Positions 34,138-43,051 of a stretch of 64,000 nucleotides of DNA are shown here, in pieces. The notes beneath the pieces were generated by a model. That model saw only the letters and a list, made by a program, of their open reading frames with translations, was not told the origin of the DNA and ran no database searches. Source of the stretch: Clavibacter michiganensis subsp. insidiosus. Its GTDB lineage: Bacteria; Actinomycetota; Actinomycetes; Actinomycetales; Microbacteriaceae. The translations under genes were made by a program, and so were the position numbers. The stretch is from NCBI RefSeq assembly GCF_002240565.1, contig NZ_MZMO01000002.1, positions 11,339 through 75,338 on the forward strand, in the 5' to 3' direction. Within the stretch, counting starts at the first letter, position 1. Every line of letters begins with the position of its first letter.

Positions 34138-34380
34138 ATGCGTACTTCAGTAACCCAGTACCTGCGAGGCGTGATGATCGACGCGGGTGTCGAGGAGCTC
34201 GCGGCGCGCATCACGCCCGCCGACTTCCCCGAGGGCGCATTCGAGGAGGCCGTCCGTGCGAACGGCCGATTCAGCCGCTTCGGCAGCTACCAGGCAGTTC
34301 GCTTCCACCGCCCCAAGCTCGCCCCCGGCCCTTCTCTCTCTTCCGGCCGGGGGCGTTTGGCGTCCGCGCATACTGGGTAG
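34138..34380 (+). CDS. Uncertain small ORF after parB
   Basis: It starts one base after the parB stop. The first 60 residues (MRTSVTQYLRGVMIDAG..., FRSFGSYQAVRFHRP-like end) look protein-like. The last 20 residues cover a terminator hairpin, so the real end or the gene itself is doubtful. Confidence 0.4.
   Translation: MRTSVTQYLRGVMIDAGVEELAARITPADFPEGAFEEAVRANGRFSRFGSYQAVRFHRPKLAPGPSLSSGRGRLASAHTG
34320..34355 (+). terminator. Terminator of the par operon
   Basis: CGCCCCCGGC and GCCGGGGGCG enclose a pyrimidine-rich loop of about 16 bases. Confidence 0.65.
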
Positions 34381-34530
34381 ATGACCTACGAGCTCGCGCA
34401 CCGGCCCCGCACGGAGAACAGCGCGGAGCGCGTCACCGTCGACGCCCCGTCGAGCTGGGCGGCCGTCGAGCAGCTCGGCCAGGGGATCCCGGCCGGGCAC
34501 GTCATCCTCTACGTCCGCCGGCTCGATTAG
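34381..34530 (+). CDS. Small ORF, 49 residues
   Basis: It begins MTYELAHRPRTEN and ends ILYVRRLD. It overlaps the stop of the convergent gene at 34527 by four bases. The composition is protein-like but there is only a weak ribosome-binding site. Confidence 0.4.
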   Translation: MTYELAHRPRTENSAERVTVDAPSSWAAVEQLGQGIPAGHVILYVRRLD

Positions 34531-34868
34531 GCGCCCGCCTCGGGATCCTCGTCGACGTCTGCAGTCGCCGGGGGCGCGTGCCGTGACGCGAACGCCACCA
34601 GCCGGTCTGAGCGCTGCATCATCCACGCCACGGCCGCGTTCAAGGACGCCTCCCGGTGGACCCAGATCCGCTGTCCCCGCCCATTGCGGGCGTCCGCGTA
34701 CACCTCGTACGTGAACGGGTCTCCGAGCTCCGCACGGACCCGCATCACGTACCCGAGCGCGGGGGAGTCCTCGACCTGGACGCGCCAGTAGCCGGCCTCG
34801 AGGTGCGCCCACGGGTGTGTCTCGACGCCGCGCACCAGCCGCGTGACGTCGCCCTTCACCTTGTTCAC
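34527..34868 (-). CDS. Conserved hypothetical protein, paralog family copy a
   Basis: The 113-residue protein has a family signature, HPWAHLEAGYWR, LGYVMRVRAELGDPFT, EVYADARN and GQRIWVHRE. It looks like a compact alpha-beta domain. Two paralogs are at 48097 and 53883. GTG 34868 follows GAAGGAG. Function unknown; three copies on one plasmid suggest it is useful or mobile. Confidence 0.65.
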   Translation of the reverse strand: MNKVKGDVTRLVRGVETHPWAHLEAGYWRVQVEDSPALGYVMRVRAELGDPFTYEVYADARNGRGQRIWVHREASLNAAVAWMMQRSDRLVAFASRHAPPATADVDEDPEAGA

Positions 34869-35022
34869 CGGGCGGTCTCCTTCGTCGATCGAGTCGATGT
34901 AGGAGCATCCGGCCACGCTCAACGAGGAGCGTACTTGGGGCAACCGACGCCTGTAGACGCAGAAGGGGTCGACCTGCACATGCGAGCGCAGGTCGACCCC
35001 AAAATATTAAGTTATGACGGAC

Positions 35023-35205
35023 TCACTCGCGCTTGTAGATGCGATTACCAGCGAGGGTGCTGAAGCCTATTGCGCCGAGAATTGAAACTACTAGCCATCC
35101 ATTATTGTCATCGTTAGAATCCAGTATCAAGACTATCGTGGCAGCAAGGCATGCTAGCGATATAACTACCAGTATACTTGTAGGCCAATTGCGCGGCATT
35201 AGCAC
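35023..35205 (-). CDS. Small two-segment membrane protein, candidate RHS immunity
   Basis: The 60-residue protein has hydrophobic segments at about 10-27 and 38-53. It lies 15 bases downstream of the RHS gene on the same strand, the usual place for an immunity gene. Low GC content suggests recent acquisition. Immunity is inferred from position only. Confidence 0.5.
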   Translation of the reverse strand: MLMPRNWPTSILVVISLACLAATIVLILDSNDDNNGWLVVSILGAIGFSTLAGNRIYKRE

Positions 35206-35220
35206 TCCAGATTCATTGGA

Positions 35221-38200
35221 TTACCTGTAGATGGAATAGACGGGTTCACCAGTATACGGGGTGTTGCCGTCCTGCTCCGGAGCGCACTCATTCTGGATGT
35301 TGGCCAAACCGAAGAACCCGGTGGCGGCTGACCGCCCGATATTGCGACCGGATGTTGATGATAGTGACCTGCCCCTTGACATGACTGCCGTACCTACAGC
35401 AAGAACAGACGTCGCGATGGTCCCCATGCAGTCCAGACCACTGGGGTCCTTTGCGTTGATGGGGTCACATGCTGCGTAGGCGTAGGGCTGAGATTCCTGC
35501 CCGCTGGGGTCGTACTGCGTGAAGCGGCCGAGGGAGGCGTCGTAGTATCGGGCACCCATCTTGTAGAGGTCCTTGGCCTCCTGGTACCCGCCGATGTAGC
35601 GCAGCGAGTTCAGGGCCAGAGGCCCGTCTGCTGCAGCGGTGCGCTCTTCGCCATAGGGGCTGTATGCGTAGCCGCCTTCCCAGATCCCGGTGCCAGAGAA
35701 CATGCCGATCACGGACTTAAGGTGGTCCGTGACGTAGTAGTGGCTTGACGAGATACGGAACCCGACTGCCTCGCCATCGGCGGTGCGGCTGTAGTTCTGC
35801 ACCACGTTAGTCGAGGCGTTCGTCTGCCGCGAGAGTCCGAGTAGGGAGTTCGAGAAGGACCGACCTCCGGTGGCGCTCTGCGTGTCGGTGTTGCCCTCGC
35901 CGAAGGCGGCGAAGCTGGTTTCGCCGATGGACTGGACCTGGCCGCGGTCGCCGTAGGTCGCGACGACACCGGTGATACCGTTCTTGACCTGGTTGCCGGC
36001 TGCGTCGTAGACCCACGCGGTCGTGTCAGCGGTGGTCTTGGTGAGCTGGTTCGCGGCGTTGTAGGTATAACCGGTGGTCCCCGCAGCGGCACCGGTGTTG
36101 CCCGCGCGCGTCTGGGTGGTGCGGTTGCCAGCCTTATCGAAGCCGTAGCTCCAGGAGGCGTTCACCGTTGAGCCAGCCTTCTCCTCGGCCTTGCTGAGGC
36201 GTCCCATGGAGTCGTACTGGTAGGCCGTGACGGCTCCGGCCGGGATGCCCTCTTCCTTGCCGCTGGTGCGGGTCTGGACGCTGGCCGTGTCCTTGCCATT
36301 CTTGGCGTAGGAGTAGGCGACATCGGCGGTCACGTTGCCGGCGGCGTTCTTGGCCTGCACCTGGAGAGTGCGGCTGGACTTATCGACAGTGGTGATCATC
36401 TGCGCACCGGCGGGGAAGATTCGCTTGATCTCGATGCCATTGCCGTCGTACTCGAAGAGCGTGCAGCCGCTGTTCGCGGCGGGGGTGCCGCTTGTGGGGC
36501 AGATGCCTCCGGGCTCGCGCTGGCTGGTGAGCTCGTTGGCTGCGTTGTAGGTGTTGGTCGTGATGCCGCTGGTGTCCTCGAAGGTGAGGATGTTGCCTGC
36601 TGCGTCGTGCGCGTACTTCTGGTTCAGGCCGGCGAGCGAGCCGATCTGCTGGGTGGTGCGGCCGAGGGTGTCGTACTCGAACTGCTTGGTCCCGGCGAAG
36701 CTGTCGGAGTCGTACTGGACGAGCCCGTTGGGATAGTAGGTCTTCGCGAGGGTGCCGCCGTTGTCGAAGGTGACGAGGGTCTGGCGGTCGCGGACGTCGT
36801 AGGCGTACTTGGTGATGTCGCCCTTGCCGTCGGTGACGCTGGTGACGCGGGAGAGAGCGTCGTACGTGTACGTCGTGGCGCCCTGGGGTGCCGGCGGGGT
36901 GACCTTGATCAGGTTCCCGACCTTGTCGTAGTTGTACTTGGTGGTGTTGCCGTTGCCGTCCTTGGCGGAGCAGAGCTGTCCAGCCCAGCCGACGCAGATG
37001 GTGCGGTCCGCGCTGTCGTAGGTGCGCTCGAATGCCACCGACCCGGTTCCACCGGCTGTGGTGTCGGTCTTCTTGGTGGGGTTCCCGGCGGTGTCGTAGT
37101 CGTAGCTGGCCGTGTTGCCGCTGGCGTCCGTGGAGCACTTGACCTGGAACGCGTCACCACCACTCGAGGCGCAGCCCGCGCCGGCGGTGTAGACCGCGGA
37201 GGCCGCGGCGCCGGTGGGCAGCTGCGTCTTGGTGGCGTTGTTGAGGCCGTCGTACTCGAACTTGGTCTCGTTGCCGGGGGTGCTGCCGGATCCGAGGCCG
37301 TCGGTAGCGGACTGGACGGTGCTGTTAGCGGTCCACGTCGTCGCGCGGGCCCTGTTGAGCGGGTCCTTGGTGGAGGTGACTCGGCCCTGGTTGTCGTAGG
37401 CGTAGGTCGAGGCCTTGCCGTTCGGGTTGGTGACGACGGTGTTGCCGCTGTTGTAGGCGAAGTTCGTCACGACGTCGGCCTTGTTCCCATGGGTCGGGGA
37501 CGTGGACTTCTGCGTGATCTTGGTGATCTTGTGCGCGGTGTTGTAGCCGAACGTGATGGTCGTCGTGCCGGGCGCGGACGGCACGGTCAGGGTCGCGAGG
37601 CGGCCCGTGGTGTCGTACGTCATGGCGGTGACGGCGCCGCCGGGCTTCTCGACCTTGGTGAGCTGTCCAGCGCCGTTGCGCGTGTACGTCGTGGTCCGGT
37701 TCGTGGAGTCGACGATCGAGGTGATCTTCGGGTCCGCGCCCGTCGTGTGGTTCACGCGCGTGAAGCGGCCCGACGTGTCCTTGACCGTGTAGGTCGTTGC
37801 CGACGTGGTCCAGTCGTTGCTGAGACCGATGCCATTGCGGTCGACGTGGTTGACCAGGCGCTTCAGGTTCAGATCGAAGGTGAAGAACTCACCCGTCTCC
37901 TTGTAGGTCAGCTTCCAGGTGTCGCCCTTGCTCAGGGTGGCGTTAAAGCCGGCCGGTGCGATCCAGTTGGTGCCGCTCTTGGTGAACTTGGCCTGGAAGC
38001 CGGAGGGGCCGACGAACGTGGCCTCGGTCTCGCCGCTGTTGACGGTGAGGCCGAAGTCGGCGTAGCTCATGGTCGAGGACCACCCGCCGCCGAGGGCGCC
38101 GGCGGAACTCGAGAGGCCGTTGTAGTAGCGGTCGGCGCGGACGCCGATGCCGGCGGCGGAGCTCGTGCCGTCGTTCGCGGTGAGGAGCAGGTTGCCGTTC

Positions 38201-38655
38201 GCGAGGTTCACGCGGGCGACGGTGTCATCGGAGAGGGAGATGTCCTCGAAAGACATGTAGGGGAGCGCGCCGAGGCCCGGTGCGCCGACCGGCGTGCCCG
38301 CAGGGACGCGCTGCGTAGACACGGCCTGTCCGAGCTTGCGGTCCGCGTCCGGGATCTTCCACTCAGTGGGCTCCTCCGCCGGCTTGTCCACGTCAGCGGG
38401 CTCGGCCGGGATGCTCTCGGGCGTCCACACGGCGTCCTTGGCGGCCTTGTGGGCCTCGTCCTGCATCTTCTTGTTGACCTGCGCAGGATCCTGCGTCTGG
38501 TCTTCGAACTGCACCGGGCCAGCCGCGGCCGTCTCGGCGGAGGCCGGCATCGCGCCGAGCCCTGTGATCATCACGGCACTGGTCGCGAAGATCGCGATCG
38601 TGCACCTTACGTGACGAGCGAAGCTCGTCCCTTCACCGCGTTTTGTGACGCGCAT
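35221..38655 (-). CDS. Secreted RHS/YD-repeat protein with short variable C-terminus
   Basis: The protein has 1144 residues. A Sec signal peptide (hydrophobic core IAIFATSAVMITGLGA, cut after ASA) is followed by a helical segment and about 20 YD repeats (pattern YDxxGRxxxxxxxxG). The RHS core ends at RYYDASLGRFTQYDPSG, and DPINAKDPSG marks the hinge. The remaining 60 residues (LDCMGTIATSV to YSIYR) are the polymorphic tip, with no known toxin motif. ATG 38655 follows GAGGGGA. Related proteins are contact-dependent toxins or adhesins. The tip is short and could be truncated. Confidence 0.85.
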   Translation of the reverse strand: MRVTKRGEGTSFARHVRCTIAIFATSAVMITGLGAMPASAETAAAGPVQFEDQTQDPAQVNKKMQDEAHKAAKDAVWTPESIPAEPADVDKPAEEPTEWKIPDADRKLGQAVSTQRVPAGTPVGAPGLGALPYMSFEDISLSDDTVARVNLANGNLLLTANDGTSSAAGIGVRADRYYNGLSSSAGALGGGWSSTMSYADFGLTVNSGETEATFVGPSGFQAKFTKSGTNWIAPAGFNATLSKGDTWKLTYKETGEFFTFDLNLKRLVNHVDRNGIGLSNDWTTSATTYTVKDTSGRFTRVNHTTGADPKITSIVDSTNRTTTYTRNGAGQLTKVEKPGGAVTAMTYDTTGRLATLTVPSAPGTTTITFGYNTAHKITKITQKSTSPTHGNKADVVTNFAYNSGNTVVTNPNGKASTYAYDNQGRVTSTKDPLNRARATTWTANSTVQSATDGLGSGSTPGNETKFEYDGLNNATKTQLPTGAAASAVYTAGAGCASSGGDAFQVKCSTDASGNTASYDYDTAGNPTKKTDTTAGGTGSVAFERTYDSADRTICVGWAGQLCSAKDGNGNTTKYNYDKVGNLIKVTPPAPQGATTYTYDALSRVTSVTDGKGDITKYAYDVRDRQTLVTFDNGGTLAKTYYPNGLVQYDSDSFAGTKQFEYDTLGRTTQQIGSLAGLNQKYAHDAAGNILTFEDTSGITTNTYNAANELTSQREPGGICPTSGTPAANSGCTLFEYDGNGIEIKRIFPAGAQMITTVDKSSRTLQVQAKNAAGNVTADVAYSYAKNGKDTASVQTRTSGKEEGIPAGAVTAYQYDSMGRLSKAEEKAGSTVNASWSYGFDKAGNRTTQTRAGNTGAAAGTTGYTYNAANQLTKTTADTTAWVYDAAGNQVKNGITGVVATYGDRGQVQSIGETSFAAFGEGNTDTQSATGGRSFSNSLLGLSRQTNASTNVVQNYSRTADGEAVGFRISSSHYYVTDHLKSVIGMFSGTGIWEGGYAYSPYGEERTAAADGPLALNSLRYIGGYQEAKDLYKMGARYYDASLGRFTQYDPSGQESQPYAYAACDPINAKDPSGLDCMGTIATSVLAVGTAVMSRGRSLSSTSGRNIGRSAATGFFGLANIQNECAPEQDGNTPYTGEPVYSIYR

Positions 38656-39081
38656 GTCGTTCCCCTCAGTTTCTTTACACAGACCTCTGTGCCCATTCGA
38701 AGCTACGTGGTGCACCAATCCACTCGGCACGAACTGGTGCTCTAACCCCCCGGTCTGGGGTCGCACGGCATGCATTAGTTGACTCGTGCCCAATGGATGA
38801 GCCAGGGGGCGGGTTTGATTGCAAGTCCTCATATATGCGGACAAGCGACACTTGTGATGTAATCGTTAACAATTGTTCTCGCCTGCCCTCGATGCCTGTA
38901 ATTCTGGGGGCGACCCGGTTCGTCGCCCGACTCATGGGTGTGCGCTGTATCACGCGCACGCTAAGGCATCCGGAGTGACGCAACGTGTGCTAGTGAGCAC
39001 CACCTGTGGCGTCATCACGATGACGACCATTCCCCGATTCGTGCTGGTGGAACGGCGCTTGCGCCGCTATTATGCGCGGTC
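38656..39081. other. Intergenic region between RHS and the exporter
   Basis: No coding frame is convincing. The stretch is markedly AT-richer than the neighbours (for example GTTAACAATTGTT near 38864) and must hold the promoters of the divergent RHS and MFS genes. No clear terminator or repeat was found. Confidence 0.4.
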
Positions 39082-40308
39082 ATGAACCTGATCGAGGATC
39101 GCTCAGAGGGAGGCAGCCCCACATTTTCACGACGCTTCCTACGGAGCGTCACCCTGGTCAGCGGCGCCGGGCAGGTAGTGGACTTCGCCCTGCCCCTGTT
39201 CGCCGGCGCGGTGCTCGGCCTCACGGCCGCGCAGACCGGCGCGCTCCTCGCCGCGGGCCTCGCGACGTCGTTCCTGCTCCGCCCGCTCGCCGGCGTCGCC
39301 GCGGACCGGTACGACCGGACCCGGATCGCCGCGGCGTCCGCGCTCGTCCTCGCCGCCGGCTACGCGCTCGTCGCCACCGCCGGCGCCGGTGCCTTCTCCG
39401 TCGTCCTCGCGGGCGTGCTCGTCTCCCGGGCGGGCGGTGCATTCCTGTGGGTCGCGCTGCGCGCGACTGCCGGCGCCCGGCACCAGGTGGATCCGCGCGC
39501 GTTCGCCCGGCTCATGTCGGCCGAGGAGCTCGGGTCGTGGGTCGTCCTCGCGCCGGCAATCGGGCTCCTCGCGGTCGCCGGCTACGCGCCGACGTTCGGC
39601 GCGGCCGCGGCGTGCGCGCTCGTCGCCGGCGTGCTGCTCGCCTCGAGCCGGCGCCGGACGTCGACGCGGGGGAGTGGGGGCGTCGACGCCGCTCAAGCGG
39701 CGCCGCCCGTCGGCGCCGGCGGCGCCGTCGTGCGCGAGCTCGCGCGGCGGCTGCGCCCGCTCCTGGCCGTGGTGACGGTCATCGGGACCGCGGAGGCCGC
39801 GATCGGGCTGCTCCTGGTGCTGCACCTCCAGCGCGAGCTCGGCCTCGGACCCCTGGCGATCGCGTGGGTGTCGCTCCCGGGCGGGATCGCCCTCGCGGTC
39901 GCACCGCCCCACATGCACCGGCTCACGGTCCGCTTCGGCCGCACGCCCATCCTCGTCGGCGCGGCCGTCGCCGGCGCCGCGATCGCCGGCGGACTCGCGC
40001 TCGCCCGGGATCCCGTGACGATCGCCATTCTCTGGATCCTGTCCGCGCTCGCGCTGGCCGCGATCCTCCCTATCGAGCAAGCCGCTCTCACCGAGGCCGC
40101 CGGCCCTGTCCGCATCGGCCGCGCACTGGGCCTCTACGAGGCCACCACGCTCCTCGCGGCCGCCCTCGGGAGCCTCGCCGCGGGGATCCTCTACGACGCC
40201 GCTCCGTGGGCGGCCGCGTGTGCGACGTCGGCGGCCGTGATCCTCGCCGGCGGGCTCCTGCTTCCACGGACCATCCGCCGGCTCGCACCGGCGCCGGCCG
40301 CCCGCTGA
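39082..40308 (+). CDS. MFS transporter
   Basis: The protein has 408 residues with about twelve hydrophobic segments. The loop after segment 2 (GVAADRYDRTR) fits the MFS signature. The very high GC and Ala content differ from the RHS gene beside it. It is likely an exporter; substrate unknown. It shares a bidirectional terminator with lsr2 copy 1. Confidence 0.8.
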   Translation: MNLIEDRSEGGSPTFSRRFLRSVTLVSGAGQVVDFALPLFAGAVLGLTAAQTGALLAAGLATSFLLRPLAGVAADRYDRTRIAAASALVLAAGYALVATAGAGAFSVVLAGVLVSRAGGAFLWVALRATAGARHQVDPRAFARLMSAEELGSWVVLAPAIGLLAVAGYAPTFGAAAACALVAGVLLASSRRRTSTRGSGGVDAAQAAPPVGAGGAVVRELARRLRPLLAVVTVIGTAEAAIGLLLVLHLQRELGLGPLAIAWVSLPGGIALAVAPPHMHRLTVRFGRTPILVGAAVAGAAIAGGLALARDPVTIAILWILSALALAAILPIEQAALTEAAGPVRIGRALGLYEATTLLAAALGSLAAGILYDAAPWAAACATSAAVILAGGLLLPRTIRRLAPAPAAR

Positions 40309-40318
40309 GCCAGCAACG

Positions 40319-40355
40319 ACGAGAGGACCGACCCGTGTCGGGTCGGCCCTCTCGT
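40319..40355. terminator. Terminator shared by MFS gene and lsr2 copy 1
   Basis: ACGAGAGG-A-CCGACCCG pairs with CGGGTCGG-C-CCTCTCGT. The same hairpin follows the two other lsr2 genes (56980-57016, 60524-60560). Confidence 0.8.
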
Positions 40356-40369
40356 GCGTGCTCCTGGCG

Positions 40370-40717
40370 CTAGCTGTTCGCGCGGTACTCCTCGAGGAGG
40401 GACGCGGCGATGCGTCCGCGCTCGGAGACCTCGTGGCCGTTGGCGCGGAGCCACTCGCGTGCCGCGCTGAGGTCCTCCTTGGGGGCTGAGCTCGAGGAGC
40501 GGCGCGGAGCGGACTTACCGGTGGCGGCGCGTCCGACGCGGCGGCCCTTCTCGGTGTACTCCTCAAGCGCGGTTCGCAGCTTGGCGGCGTTCTCGTCGTT
40601 GAGGTCGATCTCGTAGTTCACGCCGTCGAGCGCGAACGGGACAGTCTCGCCCTTGCCCTCTTCGATGGGCTCGCCGTTGATGTCGTCAACGAGCGTGGTG
40701 ATCACTCTGCGGGCCAT
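40370..40717 (-). CDS. lsr2: Lsr2 nucleoid-associated protein, copy 1
   Basis: The 115-residue protein has the N-terminal dimerisation domain (MARRVITTLVDDINGE, VNYEIDL) and the C-terminal DNA-binding domain (REWLRANGHEVSERGRI, with the RGR-type AT-hook). Lsr2 coats AT-rich DNA and silences foreign genes. It differs more from copies 2 and 3 than they do from each other. Confidence 0.93.
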   Translation of the reverse strand: MARRVITTLVDDINGEPIEEGKGETVPFALDGVNYEIDLNDENAAKLRTALEEYTEKGRRVGRAATGKSAPRRSSSSAPKEDLSAAREWLRANGHEVSERGRIAASLLEEYRANS

Positions 40718-40805
40718 CTAAATTCCTCCCCTTACGGATTCCACGCAGCGCAGCGCGAATGGTGCAACCATACCCGTGCGGACGGCAATAATGCAGTAGG
40801 AGCGC

Positions 40806-41228
40806 CTACCTAGTGCTCTCCGTGTCATCGTCGTCCGCTTGCTCGCGCGCCATCTCCTGCCACCTCTTGTCAATCTCGGCCTGCTTCCCGGCCTTGTCTT
40901 CGAGGAGTTTCTCGGTGTCCTTGAGGGAGAAACCGGCTATCTCGCGCCCATCTTCTGTCACGACCCGCTTGTTGGCGTGGCGGTTCGCGAACGTCTTGTA
41001 GACCGAGGCGAGCGCCGCGAGCCCACCGCCGGCGCCCAGCACCCGGACGGCTTCGATGGCAAGGTCAACCTCCGCGGACAGCTCGATGACAGTGCCGTGG
41101 CTGATCTCGTACTCATCGAGGAGGGCGTTGATCTCCTCGCGGTACTCGGGGGGAAAGCGTAGGAGAAGGGATCCGTCTCCCGGTCCGAACGTCGTGTGCA
41201 GCGGTATGGAGGCGTCAGAGATAGTCAT
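40806..41228 (-). CDS. Hypothetical protein, EACC1-like pattern
   Basis: The protein has 140 residues. The middle (GAGGGLAALASVYKTFANRH then KRVVTEDGREIAGFSLKDTEKLL) resembles the effector-associated constant component EACC1 of predicted conflict systems: a small-residue helix, a basic turn, then a strand-DGR-strand element. There is no obvious effector partner besides the divergent methylase. The resemblance is by eye and tentative. Confidence 0.45.
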   Translation of the reverse strand: MTISDASIPLHTTFGPGDGSLLLRFPPEYREEINALLDEYEISHGTVIELSAEVDLAIEAVRVLGAGGGLAALASVYKTFANRHANKRVVTEDGREIAGFSLKDTEKLLEDKAGKQAEIDKRWQEMAREQADDDDTESTR

Positions 41229-41289
41229 GAGCCGAGTATGGATCGCGTTGCGCCGCTAATTCGCGTCTGGCCCGAACGGGGGTGGGAGA

Positions 41290-41847
41290 GTGAGGCTTGC
41301 AATCGCGGACCCGCCCTATCTCGGCCGCGCCGAGCGGTGGTACGGCGGCGGGCGAACGCGCACGGACGGCTTGTGGGCCCGCAACGGGCGGAAGCCCGAT
41401 CACCACCGAGGGGCATCCATCTGGGACGAACCGGCGCAGCATCAGCGGCTCATTCGCGATCTCGAGCGCGACTACGACGGATGGGCCCTCGCCTGCGCCG
41501 CGGACTCCCTGCCCGTGCTCCTCGCGGCTGCACCGCCTGCTGCGCAACTCGCCGTGTGGTCGAAGGCGAACGCGATGCCCGGCGGTGCGCGGATCCTCAA
41601 CCGGTGGGAACCGGTCCTCATCCGCGTCCCGCACGCGCGTCGTCGACGCGAGTCCGGCCCACGCGTCACCGACACGCTGCACGCGTCCACGCGACAGCAG
41701 GGCTTCATGGGTTCCAAGCCGCCGGAGTGGACCCGCTGGGTCGCGGCCATGCTCGGCTACGAACCCGCCGTCGACGGGCTCCACGACCTGTTCGCCGGCA
41801 GCGGCGCCATGCGCGACCCGATCACCACCTACCGCGTTCCCGCATAG
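41290..41847 (+). CDS. DNA adenine methyltransferase-like protein (phage type)
   Basis: The 185-residue protein begins with the catalytic motif ADPPYLG (residues 6-12), has an SKPPEWTRWVAAMLGY block and the SAM-binding motif DLFAGSGAM near the end, a circularly permuted order. Similar small enzymes occur in actinophages. GTG 41290 follows GGGAG. It may modify plasmid DNA to evade restriction. Confidence 0.75.
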   Translation: MRLAIADPPYLGRAERWYGGGRTRTDGLWARNGRKPDHHRGASIWDEPAQHQRLIRDLERDYDGWALACAADSLPVLLAAAPPAAQLAVWSKANAMPGGARILNRWEPVLIRVPHARRRRESGPRVTDTLHASTRQQGFMGSKPPEWTRWVAAMLGYEPAVDGLHDLFAGSGAMRDPITTYRVPA

Positions 41848-42212
41848 AGCGCGTGCGCGCTCTGCGGATCCCCTATCACCCAGCCGTCGACGGGCAGACG
41901 TCGACGCACCTGCTCCGAGGTGTGCCGGCAGCGCTTCGCGCGGCGATCAGCGTCCTTAGCATCCCCGTAGAGCCCGCCCGCAGCGGCGGTTAACCACTAC
42001 ATGTGGGGGTTACAAAGGCAATGACTGGGTAGATGTCGTCCCTCACCGGTAGAATTGCTGGCGGAACGTGCACGACCCCGCAGAGCGCGGGCAAGCCGAG
42101 CGGAGCGGGGTCGGTGAACCAGTTGGGAAGCCGGTTCAACGAACTTAACACCGTCGGGCGCAATCGAGTGCCTTCGGCCCACACCGTGCGCGTCCTGTAA
42201 GGACGATTCATC
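41848..42212. other. Intergenic region with structured 5' leader
   Basis: The segment 41879-41945 is related to 46110-46180 (both have CCAGCCGTCGACGGG and GAGGTGTGCCGGCA). Nearer the next gene, GACCCCGC and GCGGGGTC (42075-42111) and GAACC/CGGTTC can form stems ahead of the gene at 42213. No gene seen. Confidence 0.4.
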
Positions 42213-42380
42213 ATGGCTACCAACACAGGGCGCGGCTCTCGCGTCGGCGCGGTGAAGGGGCGATCGCAGTTCGTCAACCCGACGAACGGCACGCACGTGA
42301 AGCGCGACACGACGACGGGTCGCATCATGGACGTCAAGTCGGACAGCGCGCCCTTCAAGGGCGTCCGGAAGGAGAAGTAG
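42213..42380 (+). CDS. Small conserved protein, 55 residues
   Basis: ATG 42213 follows AAGGACG. The basic peptide begins MATNTGRGSRVGAVKGRSQ and has a HVKRDTTTGRIMDVK segment. Related short proteins (Gly/Arg/Lys-rich, ending PFKGVRKEK) occur beside DUF2188 genes. Cotranscribed with the next gene, two bases apart. Confidence 0.7.
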   Translation: MATNTGRGSRVGAVKGRSQFVNPTNGTHVKRDTTTGRIMDVKSDSAPFKGVRKEK

Positions 42381-42382
42381 GC

Positions 42383-42604
42383 GTGGCACGCAAGCGCTAC
42401 GAGGTCGTCTACAAGAACTTCGACTGGGCTGTGACCCACGCCGGCTCCACCGCCTCGACGCACGGCACGAAGTCCGCCGCGACCCTCGCGGGCGCTGTGC
42501 TGGCGCGGCAGAACGAGCCGAGCCAGCTGATCATCCACAACATGGACGGGACCTTCGAGGAAGAGCGCACGTACGGGGATGACCCCTTCCCGCCGCGCGG
42601 CTGA
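42383..42604 (+). CDS. DUF2188 protein
   Basis: This 73-residue domain shows the family pattern: YEVVYKNFDWAVTHAG, a helix with repeated Ala/Arg, QLIIHNMDGTF and the end ERTYGDDPFPP. DUF2188 proteins are common and uncharacterised. GTG 42383 follows GGAGAAG. Confidence 0.8.
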   Translation: MARKRYEVVYKNFDWAVTHAGSTASTHGTKSAATLAGAVLARQNEPSQLIIHNMDGTFEEERTYGDDPFPPRG

Positions 42605-42624
42605 CCCGCCGAACGCTAAGTGAC

Positions 42625-42667
42625 GTGGCGAGGCGGTCGGCACCTGCGGTGCTGGCCGCCTCGCCAC
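42625..42667 (+). terminator. Terminator after the DUF2188 gene
   Basis: GTGGCGAGGCGG is complementary to CCGCCTCGCCAC. The inner GCAC/GTGC extends the stem around a 5-base loop. Confidence 0.8.
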
Positions 42668-43051
42668 CCGCTGACCTCCATCGCCGGGGCCCGCGCGCAG
42701 TGCGTCACCCGCCGCCTCCGTGACGGCGTTCCTCGCGCCGATGGCACGAACCGGCGCGGCGCGTGACCGCCAGCAGCACGCGACGACGGCGTGTGACTTG
42801 AACGTCGAGGCGCGAACCGCTCCAGCTCGTCACAGGCGTCTACACGTCCGTAGGACAGCGCCTCGCACGCGGAACCGCGGCACTCGCGTCCCCATAGGCG
42901 GTCCGCTCTATACGCCCTGAGTCGTGAGGGTTGACTTGACACAACCCCATATCTGGACAGACTAGATGTGTCGCCCCATTGCGGTGGGGTTGGAAGTGAG
43001 CCTCGGGAGATCCTGCTGGAAGTAGGGCCCGAGGCTTCGCGCTTTAACCGG
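42668..43051. other. Intergenic region with an orphan promoter-like site
   Basis: TTGACT/TTGACA at 42931-42941 starts an AT-richer stretch with no plus-strand gene after it. A CCCCATTGCGGTGGGG stem (42974-42989) and a GCCTCGGG/CCCGAGGC hairpin (43000-43035) follow. The last can terminate the minus-strand DUF3800 gene or a short plus-strand RNA. Confidence 0.35.

Noticed and set aside
36607..38745. Open frame of 712 codons on the plus strand
   Set aside because: It is antisense to the RHS gene, and its Val/Gly/Arg-rich sequence is what the complement of YD-repeat codons gives in high-GC DNA.
39139..40566. 475-codon frame opposite the MFS gene
   Set aside because: Arg/Gly/Glu-rich shadow of a GC-rich gene that also runs into lsr2.
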